A stretch of 64,000 bases of DNA from DAIQNV01 sp038748775 (GTDB taxonomy: Bacteria > Planctomycetota > Phycisphaerae > Phycisphaerales > UBA1924): the NCBI GenBank assembly GCA_038748775.1, contig JBCDIT010000002.1:186001-250000 (forward strand), written 5' to 3'. Position numbers and translations under genes: made by a program. The notes beneath the pieces are model-generated. The model was not told the DNA's origin. It was given only the letters and a program-made list of their open reading frames with translations, and searched no databases. Numbering within the stretch: position 1 is the first letter of the stretch; each line of letters begins with the position of its first letter. Below, in pieces: positions 46,234-55,579 of this stretch.

Positions 46234-47865
46234 ATGAAACGAGGAGCGATGGTGGTGTGCGGGCTCGCGGCGGGCGTGTCGGCCCAGTCGGTCGTCGACG
46301 CGGTCCGCGTGTTCAAACGCGGCGACACGGTGCCACTGACGAGTCCGGATGACGGTGTGTACCAGTCGACGATCAGCGCAAGCATGAACCCGGCAGGCGA
46401 TTACCTCGCGTACCTCCGGGTGTGCCCTGGGGCCTTCTCGGTTCGAGACGAGTTCATCTACACCTTCGTCGATGGAGAGGTCACACGGCTCGTCCGCGAA
46501 CAGGAATCGCCCGTCCCGAACTCCACGTTCATCGAGAAAATCTACAATGCCTGGATCGATAAGAACGGGGATGCGCTTGTCATGGTCGAGTTCGCACTCG
46601 AGCAGCAGGTCACGACGCTGATCTATCGCGACGGCGAGCTCCTTTCGGCGCTTCGCCAGGGTGATCCGGTTCCTGAGTTCGGTGGCCTTCCTTTCGGCGG
46701 GTCGTATCCTGACCGATCGACCCTCCCCTTTTCGGTGTCCCACTTCGTCAGCAGGTTCGAGCTCGACGGCACCGACGGCGACGTGAACAACGCGAACAAG
46801 TATTTTGTGGGTGAGGTGATCGATGGGCAGATGAGGGGTTTGGCTCGTTCCAACACCCGGGCACCTGGGATCGAGCCGGTGCGGTTCGCCCAGCAGGCGT
46901 TTACCAGTTCATCGCTCAGCCCCGAAGGCGTTGTGTATCTTTCGGCGTCGCTGCACACGTCGGGCGCGAACGCGTCCCCGCTCGATCGCGACCAGGTCAT
47001 TTACCGCTACGACGATGGTGTACCGACACTGCTCCTCCGTGAGGGTGATCTCTACCCCGGAGACAGCGGGATCGTGTTCGAAGGGCCGGCAGAGGTGATC
47101 GGGCTGTCGGGCGGCGCCTATCTGGTCTGCAATAAGACAGCGCCGAACGCGACGTTGGCGCTGGTGGAGGGGCATGAGACGACGTTTCTGATTCACGCGA
47201 GCGTGGACACGTCTGGCTTGGTTGGTGGCCGGATCACCGATCTGGTCGAGGTCTTTCCCACCGAGGATGGACGCGTCATCGCGCTCGAAGCGTACGTGAG
47301 TGGTTTCGATCGGTCATCAATCGTGTTCAACGATGGGGTTCCCCGACGCTTGTTTTCCGAGGGGGAGCCGGCACCGGGGCTCGATGGCTTCACGATCGAC
47401 GAGGTTGTCGTCCGCGCCCCGAACGCGCACGGCGACTTTCTCGTCGGCGCCAAGATCGGGCGATCGAACTACTCATGGTGGGTTTGGGACGCATCGATGT
47501 CGAGGCTCGCCCCGGTGCTCGCGACGCAGGTCGACGCGGCCCCCCCAGGCGTTGGCGGATTCGGCGCACCTCTTGACGAGCTCTTCGCGTATCCGCAACT
47601 CAGCGATCAGTCGACGCTGGTGTTCTCGGATGGCCCATTCACCGAAACCGGCCAGCGAGACTTGTATATCGCGCAGGTTGAGTTGCCCTGCTCTTCCGCG
47701 GATGTCGCTTTGCCGCTCGGATTTATCGATCTCGCGGATGTTGATGCATTTATCGCCGCGTTCCTTGCTGAGGAACCGTTGGCGGATGTCGCGATTCCTC
47801 TTGGGTTGATTGATCTCGCGGACATCGACGCGTTCATTGTCGCGTTCGTGGCGGGATGTTCGTAA
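46234..47865 (+). CDS. Secreted protein with C-terminal dockerin-like repeats ending in GC
   Basis: 543 residues from the ATG at 46234, with GGAGG upstream. Short signal peptide (GAMVVCGLAAGVSAQ). The body contains beta-propeller-like repeats (YRDGELLSALRQGDPVPEF, YRYDDGVPTLLLREGDLYPGD, FNDGVPRRLFSEGEPAPGL), each about 100 residues apart. The C-terminus has two dockerin-like units (ADVALPLGFIDLADVDAFIAAF and ADVAIPLGLIDLADIDAFIVAF) ending AGCS. This anchored-dockerin tail is common in Phycisphaerae secreted proteins. Function unknown. Confidence 0.78.
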   Translation: MKRGAMVVCGLAAGVSAQSVVDAVRVFKRGDTVPLTSPDDGVYQSTISASMNPAGDYLAYLRVCPGAFSVRDEFIYTFVDGEVTRLVREQESPVPNSTFIEKIYNAWIDKNGDALVMVEFALEQQVTTLIYRDGELLSALRQGDPVPEFGGLPFGGSYPDRSTLPFSVSHFVSRFELDGTDGDVNNANKYFVGEVIDGQMRGLARSNTRAPGIEPVRFAQQAFTSSSLSPEGVVYLSASLHTSGANASPLDRDQVIYRYDDGVPTLLLREGDLYPGDSGIVFEGPAEVIGLSGGAYLVCNKTAPNATLALVEGHETTFLIHASVDTSGLVGGRITDLVEVFPTEDGRVIALEAYVSGFDRSSIVFNDGVPRRLFSEGEPAPGLDGFTIDEVVVRAPNAHGDFLVGAKIGRSNYSWWVWDASMSRLAPVLATQVDAAPPGVGGFGAPLDELFAYPQLSDQSTLVFSDGPFTETGQRDLYIAQVELPCSSADVALPLGFIDLADVDAFIAAFLAEEPLADVAIPLGLIDLADIDAFIVAFVAGCS

Positions 47866-48050
47866 ACACACGCCCCGACCCAGGGAGCGCAGAGCGAGAC
47901 CTGTACCGCTCGGTTCCCATATTCTGGGTTGTACCGCCTTTCAGAGCGTGACCAGAGGAGCCCCGTCGACGCTACCCCCAGCGTGCCTTTCACTTTGCCC
48001 CCGAATCGGGCCGAAGGGCGGGTACGCTGAGGCATCGCGAAGGGGCGTAG

Positions 48051-50408
48051 ATGGCCGAGGGTGAGTCCGACATGTTTGGAAGAGGTGACGGCGCTGAACC
48101 CGGCGCGCGAACACCCCGCACGCCGGAGCTCACCCGAGGCCACCGATCGGAGCACGTTGACCCCGAGGCGTTGATGGCCGAGGCCGAGAAGGCGGTCAAG
48201 GGCAAGTACCGCATCGAGCATCTTGCGGGCACCGGCGGGATGTCGCGCGTGTTCAGCGCCCGACAAGCGGAGACCGGGCGGCACGTCGCGGTCAAGCTGC
48301 TCCGCGTCCGCGACCCCTCGCCCCAACTCGACCCGACGCTCCGGTTGCACCACCGGCTGGTGAACGAAGCGCGGTCGATGTCGCGCCTCGACCATCCGAA
48401 CCTCTGCAAGGTGCTCGAGGTTTCGATCCAGGGCGATATCCCGTTCCTCGTGATGGAGTGGGCCGACGGGGTCGATCTCGAGGTCGCCTGGGCCAAGCAC
48501 GACCGCCGGCAGAGGCTCTCGCTCTTTCTCAAGATCGTCGACGCGATCGCCGCGGCTCACGCCGGCGGGGTCGTTCACGGCGACCTGAAGCCCGACAACA
48601 TCTTGGTCGATCGCCGCGGCGAGCCGACGATCGTGGACTTCGGGCTTGCACGCTCCGAGCGCGACGGGCCGATGGGTCTGGCGACGAGCGGGGGCACGCC
48701 CGGGTACGCGCCGCCCGAGTGCTTTGAGGGTCAGGCCGAAGTCACGCCGGCGTCCGACGTGTTCAGCCTGGGCGTGATGCTCTTCCGGCTGCTGACCGAC
48801 CACACGCCCTGGCCCGATGACATGGCGCCGGCCCTGCTGGTCGAGCAGATGCGTCGGAGCGACCCGCCCCTGCCCGAGCAGTTCGTCCCCGATACCCCGC
48901 CCGACTTGCAGCGCATCTGCCTCGCGGCGCTCGAGCGCAAGTCGGAGAACCGCTACGCCAGCGCCGAGCAGATGGCGGCAGATCTGCGCAGGTCGCTCCG
49001 TCGCGAAACGGTGACCGCTCGGCCGACGATGCTGGTCAGACGGTTCGATGCGCAGGTGCGCCGCACCATCGACTCGACGCGCGAATGGCTCCGGCTCGGT
49101 CTCGTCACGCCCGAGTCCGCTGGCGCGATGCTCGCCAGGCTCAATAGCATGGCCCGAGCCGATACGCCTTGGGTCGCCGATGCGCGGCGGGTTTCGTGGA
49201 GCCAGGCAACGCTCCAAGCCGGCGGGGCGGTCACGGTGGTCGCGGTCTTCGTCGGCGTTGTGCTGTCCGGAACAACAGGTTCAGCGCTCGCGGTCCGGCT
49301 TGCCGCCTTCGGGCTTGTCTTGGCGCTCACGGTGCTGGGCGTCTGGCTGGCGAGGGCGGGCCAGGCCCGGATCGCGGCGGGCATGCTCTGGGCCGCGTTC
49401 CTCGCGGCGCCGGCGACGGCCTGGCTCGTCGTCGATCGCCTTGTGACGCTCGGCGGCACGCACGTCGTGCCCGAGTCGATCTTGGGCCCCATCGGGGCGT
49501 TCCTCGGATCAACCTTGACCGGCCCGACCGATGCGCAGATGACGGTCATCGCTGGAGTGGCGACGCTCTGGGCCGTGCTTGGACGATGGGCGGCGCGCAC
49601 GAGCGCGTTCACGCTGGCCGCGTTTGTATCCGTGTTTGCGACGTGGGTCAGCTTGGGCAGCGTGATGAACGCGGCCCCACTCCCGATCATGACGCTGCTG
49701 TTCGGCGCCGGGTCGCTCGCGCTCGGGCTCAGCCTCGACTGGGACGAGCAGCGCACCGAGCGAGAGTCGGGCGCGGTGCGGGGCCGGGCCCGCGATGCGC
49801 GCGCCGTGCTCGGGGCTGCGAGTTTGTGCGTGTCAATCGGAGCCGCGTCGGGTGCGTTGCTGATGCCCGGCGCGATCTGGGGCGTAGCGAGCGGCCCGGG
49901 TGCGATGGAGTCTGGTTGGGGCGCCGGGTTGCTCGTCGGCGCCGCGATCCCGGCCTTCCTGGCGTACGTCGTGGCCCAGCGGGTGACGCCCATGCGCGCG
50001 CTCGTCGGCGCGGTCGCCCGGGGGCAGACCGCGCTCCAGGCTCTGGCGGGTGTGGCGCTGCTCGAGTACGGCGCCGTCTTGGGAACGCCGATCGGACCGG
50101 GGCCGATGTGGTTCTGGGCGTTGCTCCTGGGCGCGTTGCTCGCCGGGTTCATCGGGGTGCGGATGAAGTGGCGCGTTGTTCTCTTCGTGGGGCACGCGTC
50201 GCTCGCGCTGTGGACCGTGAGGCTGCTCGCGGAGGCGCCGACGCCCACGGCAGCCCTTGTGCGGGCCGGGATCGCGGTCGGCGGGGGCCTGGTGCTGATG
50301 CTCCTCGCGTGGCGCCTCCCGATCTGGCGTGAAAGGCGCCGCCTGCGGCGCTGGGCCAAGCGTCGGCGGTTGCACAATGGAGAACCGCCCTCGGCAAGCT
50401 GGGGCTGA
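48051..50408 (+). CDS. Serine/threonine protein kinase with large multi-pass membrane domain
   Basis: 785 residues. Hanks-type kinase at about 53-325: glycine loop AGTGGMSRVF, Lys in VAVKLLRV, catalytic loop HGDLKPDN near 175 (HGD instead of HRD), DFG in IVDFGLA, and the GTPGYAPPE activation segment. Residues 330-385 are a charged linker. From about 385 to 765 at least ten hydrophobic helices follow with no extracellular sensor domain. The C-terminus is basic. Substrates unknown. Planctomycetes typically encode many such kinases. Confidence 0.88.
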   Translation: MAEGESDMFGRGDGAEPGARTPRTPELTRGHRSEHVDPEALMAEAEKAVKGKYRIEHLAGTGGMSRVFSARQAETGRHVAVKLLRVRDPSPQLDPTLRLHHRLVNEARSMSRLDHPNLCKVLEVSIQGDIPFLVMEWADGVDLEVAWAKHDRRQRLSLFLKIVDAIAAAHAGGVVHGDLKPDNILVDRRGEPTIVDFGLARSERDGPMGLATSGGTPGYAPPECFEGQAEVTPASDVFSLGVMLFRLLTDHTPWPDDMAPALLVEQMRRSDPPLPEQFVPDTPPDLQRICLAALERKSENRYASAEQMAADLRRSLRRETVTARPTMLVRRFDAQVRRTIDSTREWLRLGLVTPESAGAMLARLNSMARADTPWVADARRVSWSQATLQAGGAVTVVAVFVGVVLSGTTGSALAVRLAAFGLVLALTVLGVWLARAGQARIAAGMLWAAFLAAPATAWLVVDRLVTLGGTHVVPESILGPIGAFLGSTLTGPTDAQMTVIAGVATLWAVLGRWAARTSAFTLAAFVSVFATWVSLGSVMNAAPLPIMTLLFGAGSLALGLSLDWDEQRTERESGAVRGRARDARAVLGAASLCVSIGAASGALLMPGAIWGVASGPGAMESGWGAGLLVGAAIPAFLAYVVAQRVTPMRALVGAVARGQTALQALAGVALLEYGAVLGTPIGPGPMWFWALLLGALLAGFIGVRMKWRVVLFVGHASLALWTVRLLAEAPTPTAALVRAGIAVGGGLVLMLLAWRLPIWRERRRLRRWAKRRRLHNGEPPSASWG

Positions 50409-50483
50409 CCAACCCAACCCACCGAGGGCAGTCCGGGGTGTCCGGGGCTCCTCCGCCCGAGACCTCAGCGGTCGCGACCGTTT

Positions 50484-50617
50484 GAGCGTCTTCACTCAGG
50501 GTGTAGCGTCGAGCGTTGAGTTCGCGCCACGGGAAGCCCGCCGGATTCACTCCGGCACGGCTTCCCCAAGCGAGTGTGCGGCCGGAGGCCGCTACGGAGC
50601 GATCAAAACTGCTCTAG
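50484..50617 (-). repeat. Dispersed two-hairpin repeat, copy B
   Basis: The core 50532-50617 matches 36454-36539 without indels, including the TAGAGCAG start and the GCGGCC-TCC-GGCCGC hairpin. Here the second hairpin is extended by flanking GGAAGCC/GGCTTCC pairing to about 13 bp. As in copy A, the first bases supply the TAG stop codon, here of the SDR gene. The shared left flank begins GAGCGTCTTC at 50484. Confidence 0.8.
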
Positions 50618-51420
50618 TTGATCGACGTGACGAATCCACCATCGACACGTAGGTTGGCGCCGTTGATGTAGTTCGCCCTCGGGCTCGCGAGGAAGGCGAC
50701 CGCGTCGGCGATCTCTTCGGGCTCGCCGACACGCTTGACCGTCAGGTGGGGCATCGCCGCTTCGATCACGTTCGGGGCGTACTCCTCGAACGTGCCTTCG
50801 AGGCCCATCGCCTTGGCAAAGTTCCCGAAGTACTCCTCGAGCGCCGGCGTGCGGATCGGGCCCGGGCTCACGGTGTTCGACGTCACGCCGGTACCGGCGA
50901 GTTCCTTAGACAGGCTGACCGTCATCGTCGCGTTCGCGGCCTTGGTCGCCGAGTAGTCGGGCGATCCGGCGAACGGGTTGGCGTAGATCCCGCTCGAGAT
51001 CTGAATGTACCGGCCCCAGCCGCGTTCGCGGAGGTGGGGGAGCGACTGGCGGATCACGCGGGCCATCCCGATGACGTTGTGGTCGTAGATCTTCGCCCAC
51101 TGCTCGCTGGGCGTGTTCTCCCAATCGGTGGCTTCGAAGCCGCCGGCGTTGTTGACGATGATGTCGAGCCCGCCGAAGGCCGCGATGGCCGACTCGACCG
51201 CGGCCGCTGCGCCCTCGTCGCTCGAGAGGTCGCCGAGCGCGACCTTGGCCGTTCCGCCGGCGTCGCGGATCTTCGCAGCGACTTTCTCGGCGCGTTCAGC
51301 GTTGCGGCCGTGGATGATGACCTGGGCGCCCTCGGCCCCGAGTCGCGAGGCGATGGCGGCGCCGATGCCGGCGCTGCTCCCGGTGACGAGCGCGGTCTTG
51401 CCGTTGAGTTCAAGGTCCAT
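50614..51420 (-). CDS. Short-chain dehydrogenase/reductase
   Basis: 268 residues from the ATG at 51420 (AAGGAG upstream). Classical SDR: cofactor loop TGSSAGIGAAIA near 14, NNAGG near 90, catalytic YSATK near 160 with Ser upstream in QISSGIY. The Arg-rich context after the first strand (HGRNAERAEK) suggests NADP(H) preference. Substrate unknown. The ArsR-family regulator is divergently encoded 215 bp away and may control it. The stop codon lies in a dispersed repeat. Confidence 0.88.
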   Translation of the reverse strand: MDLELNGKTALVTGSSAGIGAAIASRLGAEGAQVIIHGRNAERAEKVAAKIRDAGGTAKVALGDLSSDEGAAAAVESAIAAFGGLDIIVNNAGGFEATDWENTPSEQWAKIYDHNVIGMARVIRQSLPHLRERGWGRYIQISSGIYANPFAGSPDYSATKAANATMTVSLSKELAGTGVTSNTVSPGPIRTPALEEYFGNFAKAMGLEGTFEEYAPNVIEAAMPHLTVKRVGEPEEIADAVAFLASPRANYINGANLRVDGGFVTSIN

Positions 51421-51635
51421 GGTCGTGCTCCTTCGCCCTGGGCCCGCAAATGAGCGGGCGGTGTTCGGATGTCCGGACGCCTTCGGGCGTCCCTGCGAGT
51501 CCATAAACCGCCGATTGGTCGTACGTATTTCGCATCGTTCAAAGAACATTGGATAATGCGACGATTTGTCGTCAGAGGCCGTTGGTCGCCGAATAGTGGT
51601 GACGGGGGCCCGGTTGCCCGCCCCAGAGAAACACA

Positions 51636-51950
51636 ATGCCGACGATCCACCACCCCGAACTCGACACCGTTCCCCTCTCCGCGGTCCTCGCGGCTCTGAG
51701 CGATCCCACGCGCTTGGAGATCGTCAAGCGGCTCGACGAGTCGGGCTCGGTGGGGTGCGTGTGCGCCGATATCGGGGTCGACGCGAGCAAGTCGGCGCTG
51801 AGCCATCACTTCAAGGTGCTCCGCCAGGCGGGGGTGATCCACCAAGAGCCCCAGGGCACGGCTCGGATTACGACGCTGCGACGCGAGGAACTCGACGGGC
51901 GGTTCCCGGGGCTGCTCGTGTCGGTGTTGAGCGCTGAGGGACCGGTGTAA
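51636..51950 (+). CDS. ArsR-family winged-helix transcriptional regulator
   Basis: 104 residues. LSAVLAALSDPTRLEIVKRL and the recognition helix SKSALSHHFKVLRQAGVI are typical of ArsR/SmtB. Two Cys (GCVCADI) lie near the alpha3 region, but the classic ELCVCDL metal site is only partly matched, so metal sensing is uncertain. Divergent from the SDR gene, which is the most likely target. A GACGA/TCGTC inverted repeat near 51557-51574 in the intergenic region could be an operator. Confidence 0.85.
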   Translation: MPTIHHPELDTVPLSAVLAALSDPTRLEIVKRLDESGSVGCVCADIGVDASKSALSHHFKVLRQAGVIHQEPQGTARITTLRREELDGRFPGLLVSVLSAEGPV

Positions 51951-52026
51951 GCCAGACCCGGTTGGGTTGCCTGACCTATGCCGCGGCGGATACACCTTCT
52001 CCTAGATTCACCCAGGAGACCCGCTC

Positions 52027-53040
52027 ATGGCTGCTCACTCCATCGATGTCCGTATCGTCACGCTCGTGTTCGCAGTTGTTTGCGGGAGTTGGCTCGCCGG
52101 CTGCGGCGGCGCGACCCAGACGCGTTTGTACGAAGTCGGCCCAACGCTCCGCGATCGGGCGTACGACCGTGTGCATATCCGGCACGCGGCGACCGATGAT
52201 GGCGTTGCGCCGGAAACACGGGCCGCGTTCGAGGCCGAGCTGGCCGACGAGTTGATCGAGCGTGATTTTGAGGTGTCTGATTCACCGGGCGGTGCGCTCG
52301 AGATCGTCTATCGCGCCGTCTCGTACAACGCGGGCAGCACGAGCGCGCGGATCGCGACCGCGATCGCTGGTTCGGTGTCGCCGGTCGGTGTCTTCGGCGA
52401 GGTCGGATCGGGCGAGGTCGCGATCAAGGTCGACTTCTTCGACCCCGACGGCTCGCGCGTGGCCGACACCGTCGTTCAGCAGCAGATCTCGGGGGCGACG
52501 AGCCACGTCGAGCTCACGGTGCGGGCGCTCGCGGGGACGGTCGCGAAGTTCGCCGCGGCTCGCTTCGGCGCCGGTGTTGCCGAACCACTTCGTCCTGACG
52601 AAGAATGGACCGGTGGCTTGCCTCTCTACCGAGCGCTCGAGGGCGAGTGGCGCTTTACGGCGCAGAGCGCCGCCGGCGAAACGCTCGCGACAGGCGAATT
52701 GGACATTGATCTGCACCATAACGGGCGCGTCGTGATCAGCTCCGCGAGGGTCGACGATGTCGAAGAGCAGCCGGCCGATGCGGTCTCGGCCCTGTTCCAG
52801 CTCCGCACCGGGCGGGTCATTCGGTGGTGGCTGGATCCGTCGAGTGGAGAGTGGCGCGAGACACCCATCCGGCTCGCGGCGCGTTCCGATGGGTTTGTGT
52901 ATCGCAGCGAAACCGGCGACGTCACGATGGAGGGCTACGTGCGTGCCGAGCGCGGTGCACCGACGGCCCAGATCAGTGTGTCGCGGATCGAGGGGCGCTC
53001 CGCGCCGAGGGTTGTCGAAGTGATGCTCGAGCGGCGTTGA
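52027..53040 (+). CDS. Putative lipoprotein of unknown function
   Basis: 337 residues with a lipoprotein signal peptide (VTLVFAVVCGSWLAGC, lipobox LAGC near residue 26). A first domain (residues 30-165) resembles DUF4410-type secreted domains: AFEAELADELIERDFEVSD...LEIVYRAVSYNAGSTSARIATAIAGS. A second beta-rich domain (about 190-337) has a lipocalin- or calycin-like feel (LEGEWRFTAQSAAGETLATGEL). Outer-membrane or periplasmic lipoprotein; no known role. Confidence 0.7.
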   Translation: MAAHSIDVRIVTLVFAVVCGSWLAGCGGATQTRLYEVGPTLRDRAYDRVHIRHAATDDGVAPETRAAFEAELADELIERDFEVSDSPGGALEIVYRAVSYNAGSTSARIATAIAGSVSPVGVFGEVGSGEVAIKVDFFDPDGSRVADTVVQQQISGATSHVELTVRALAGTVAKFAAARFGAGVAEPLRPDEEWTGGLPLYRALEGEWRFTAQSAAGETLATGELDIDLHHNGRVVISSARVDDVEEQPADAVSALFQLRTGRVIRWWLDPSSGEWRETPIRLAARSDGFVYRSETGDVTMEGYVRAERGAPTAQISVSRIEGRSAPRVVEVMLERR

Positions 53041-53196
53041 CTTGCGTCGCGATCGCGATCCGGACGCTGCTCGACGGGGGAGAGACCTCGCGCCCTTGGG
53101 GAGGCGCTCGGTTGATCCGACGGGCCTGCGTGCCAGAGGCACACGGCGCCCGGACCGCGAACGCTCGCCCTCTTGAGTGGTCCGTCTCCGGGTCGT

Positions 53197-54549
53197 TTAC
53201 CGCTGGAACCGATAAACGGGCCCCAGCTCGAGGATCGATGTCAGCTCGTCGAGCGCTGCCCGCGATTCGTCGAGCAGATTCGGATCGGCGAGATCAGAAG
53301 GGTTGAGTTCATCGCGGTAGTGCGTGCTGGCCCACGACGCGAGCTCGCGGTGCAGGCGATCGTCGAGCCTCGTCCGCCCTCCCAGCGCCTCGCGCTCTTC
53401 GCCGGTGAGCGCGACGCGGAGCCTCAAGCACGCCGGCCCACCCCCGTTGCGCATCGATTCGCGGACGTCGACAAACTCCACAGTGTCAACCTCCGGAGCC
53501 TCTGCGACCAAGCGGTCCGCCGCGGCTTTCGCCGCCGGGTTCTGCTCGACCTCGAGCGGCGCGATGAGGACCATGCGCCCGAGCCCGTCGCGGCCCGGGA
53601 TGGTGATGATCTGCGAGTTGAAGAGGTAGCTCGACACGAGGTCGTCGAGGCCGAGCTCCGCCTCGGTGATGACAACGGATCGGAGCTCGCCGTGCATCGC
53701 TTCGTTGAGATCGGCGACGACCGAGGCGGCGTCTTCGTACGCGGCTTCGTGCAGAAAGAGCACGTCCTCGTTGCCGACGCAGATCACGTCGTTGTGGAAC
53801 ACCCCGGCGTCGATCGCCCTCTGGTTCTGCCTGACAAACCGGGCACGCCCGCCGGTCACACCATGCCGGCGGGCGATCGCCCGGCTTGCCTCTTCGCCCT
53901 GCCTCGGCGGGTGGCGCATCGCCCCGCAGTCGAGCGCGTGACGCGCGCTGCTGGGGCAGCCGAAGCAGAACAATTCGATGCCAGGCTCGGAGTGCCTGGT
54001 CGTGATCCGCGAGTGGTTCGCGGCGCCCTCGTCGAACAGCTTCGGTGTCGAGGGCAGCGCGTCGTGCACCTTGAAGCGCGACGGGTCGGCGAACACCGAG
54101 CGGAGCACGCGCGTCATCGCCGGCGCTTCGAGCGCTCGGTGGTGGTTGAACGCGAGGTTCGCCGGTGTGAAATGGACAAAAGAGTCGGCGGTGTCAGCGC
54201 TCGGGCTCACAGTGGCGGCGTTCGCCGCCCACATGGCACTCGCACTGGACACCGCCGACAGGAGGGACGGTGCTTCCGAGGCCGCGGCCTTGATGATCTC
54301 TGCGTCCGAACCGGTGAACCCGAGCGCGCGGAGCGAGCAGGGATCGGGACGGTCGAGCGGGGGCAGCACGTGCTGCTCGACGCCCATATCCGCGAGCCGC
54401 TTGGCCTTCGCAAGCCCCTGCAACGCGGCGCGGCGAGGGCTGGAGACCGCGCCGCGGTTGCGTTCACTCGCAAGGTTGCCCGGAGCCAGACCGGCATAGT
54501 TATGCGTCGGCCCGACCAGGCCGTCGAAGTTGGCTTCGACCGTGGTCAT
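53197..54549 (-). CDS. astB: N-succinylarginine dihydrolase
   Basis: 450 residues, typical AstB length. N-terminal VEANFDGLVGPTHNYAGLAPGN and the C-terminal RNGGGPACLRLRVAL (catalytic Cys region) are diagnostic, with NDVICVGNEDVLFLHE in the middle. AstB hydrolyses N2-succinylarginine to succinylornithine, ammonia and CO2 in the arginine succinyltransferase pathway. None of astA, astC, astD or astE is in this window, so this copy stands alone. Monocistronic on the minus strand. Confidence 0.94.
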   Translation of the reverse strand: MTTVEANFDGLVGPTHNYAGLAPGNLASERNRGAVSSPRRAALQGLAKAKRLADMGVEQHVLPPLDRPDPCSLRALGFTGSDAEIIKAAASEAPSLLSAVSSASAMWAANAATVSPSADTADSFVHFTPANLAFNHHRALEAPAMTRVLRSVFADPSRFKVHDALPSTPKLFDEGAANHSRITTRHSEPGIELFCFGCPSSARHALDCGAMRHPPRQGEEASRAIARRHGVTGGRARFVRQNQRAIDAGVFHNDVICVGNEDVLFLHEAAYEDAASVVADLNEAMHGELRSVVITEAELGLDDLVSSYLFNSQIITIPGRDGLGRMVLIAPLEVEQNPAAKAAADRLVAEAPEVDTVEFVDVRESMRNGGGPACLRLRVALTGEEREALGGRTRLDDRLHRELASWASTHYRDELNPSDLADPNLLDESRAALDELTSILELGPVYRFQR

Positions 54550-54765
54550 GAACTGACGCTAACGAGGTGTTCAAGAACCACAAAGGCTGTGAATCGCTTA
54601 CATGCTCAGGAATATTGATGAAAGCGCACACATGCGTTGGATCGTGTTCACACTGGGTGAGCTGCGCGCAGTCGCCACCCACAATCAGGTGCCGAGCGAG
54701 AGCGGAAGTCGCTTACTTAGACGCGTCAATCAACGTCCCGGCGTTCGCCAGTTTCGACCGCATCA

Positions 54766-55452
54766 TCACCGTGAAGGCCGCAGATACGCCGAATCCAGCT
54801 TCCTCCGCCGCCGTCTCGCCACGGTGACCAGGCCGACAATTACGAAAATCCCCGACCCGGTCGGCGTCGGAACAATTGAGACAGTGAATCCACTGATCCG
54901 CCCGGTCGTCACGACGTCATCACCGAATACAGTGCGAAGTTCAAACTCACTTTGAAGAAGCTGGCTCTCGTCGACCGGAACCCCGTACTCAAGCGTGCGG
55001 GGAGCAATTGTCGCGAACCCAGCAAAGTCAAATACGCGCGTAGTTCCATCCGCTGTCACGATGCTCGACAGCAGATTAAAATCGACTGGATCCCGCGGGA
55101 ACGGTTGAAAACCGCCTAAACCACTGTTGTCGTTGCCGGCGCTTCCATTCGGATTGGTTGATAGGAACCCGATTGCAACAAGAGAGCCCGGATCCTGGAT
55201 ACGAAGCCCCGCAAACGAGCCGATGTAGGGCGACTCGACGAAATACGTGTCACCGAACACTCGATTTCCGAAGCCCCGTAACGACCACTCCAAACCTTCG
55301 CCGCCGAGATCCGCAACAAGATCTCGGCTAGCTTGCGTGTCATCCAACACGCCCGACACCTCGAACGTGATGTACTCGGGCAACTGCGCAACAGAGCTAG
55401 TCGCAAAGGCGGCGATCAACGAGACGACGAAGAATACACCCATCTGTTTCAT
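54766..55452 (-). CDS. Secreted PEP-CTERM-like protein, paralogue of 3903-4550
   Basis: 228 residues. Signal peptide (VFFVVSLIAAFATSSVAQ), a beta-rich body and a tail of VPTP, hydrophobic GSGIFVIVGLVTV and RRRRR, but here followed by 11 extra residues (KLDSAYLRPSR). Those may reduce or change sorting. Paralogy with 3903-4550 is clear in the N-terminal third and in the FELR.VFG...TG.ISGF.VSIVPTP segment. Lower GC content than its neighbours. Flanking spacers (54550-54765, 55453-55579) show nothing else. Confidence 0.75.
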   Translation of the reverse strand: MKQMGVFFVVSLIAAFATSSVAQLPEYITFEVSGVLDDTQASRDLVADLGGEGLEWSLRGFGNRVFGDTYFVESPYIGSFAGLRIQDPGSLVAIGFLSTNPNGSAGNDNSGLGGFQPFPRDPVDFNLLSSIVTADGTTRVFDFAGFATIAPRTLEYGVPVDESQLLQSEFELRTVFGDDVVTTGRISGFTVSIVPTPTGSGIFVIVGLVTVARRRRRKLDSAYLRPSR

Positions 55453-55579
55453 GTTTGGTAAGTATGGGCGTCATCGACGAAAAGGCACGCGAGTCGGACA
55501 ACAAACATCGCGGTCTAGAGCGCACCAGACAACGGGCAACATACTCTGTATGAACTAGACATCTGTGGTGCTCAGGTGA

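Noticed and set aside
50329..50652. Plus-strand frame across the kinase 3' end and repeat B
   Set aside because: No start signal, and its translation is derived from the repeat sequence.
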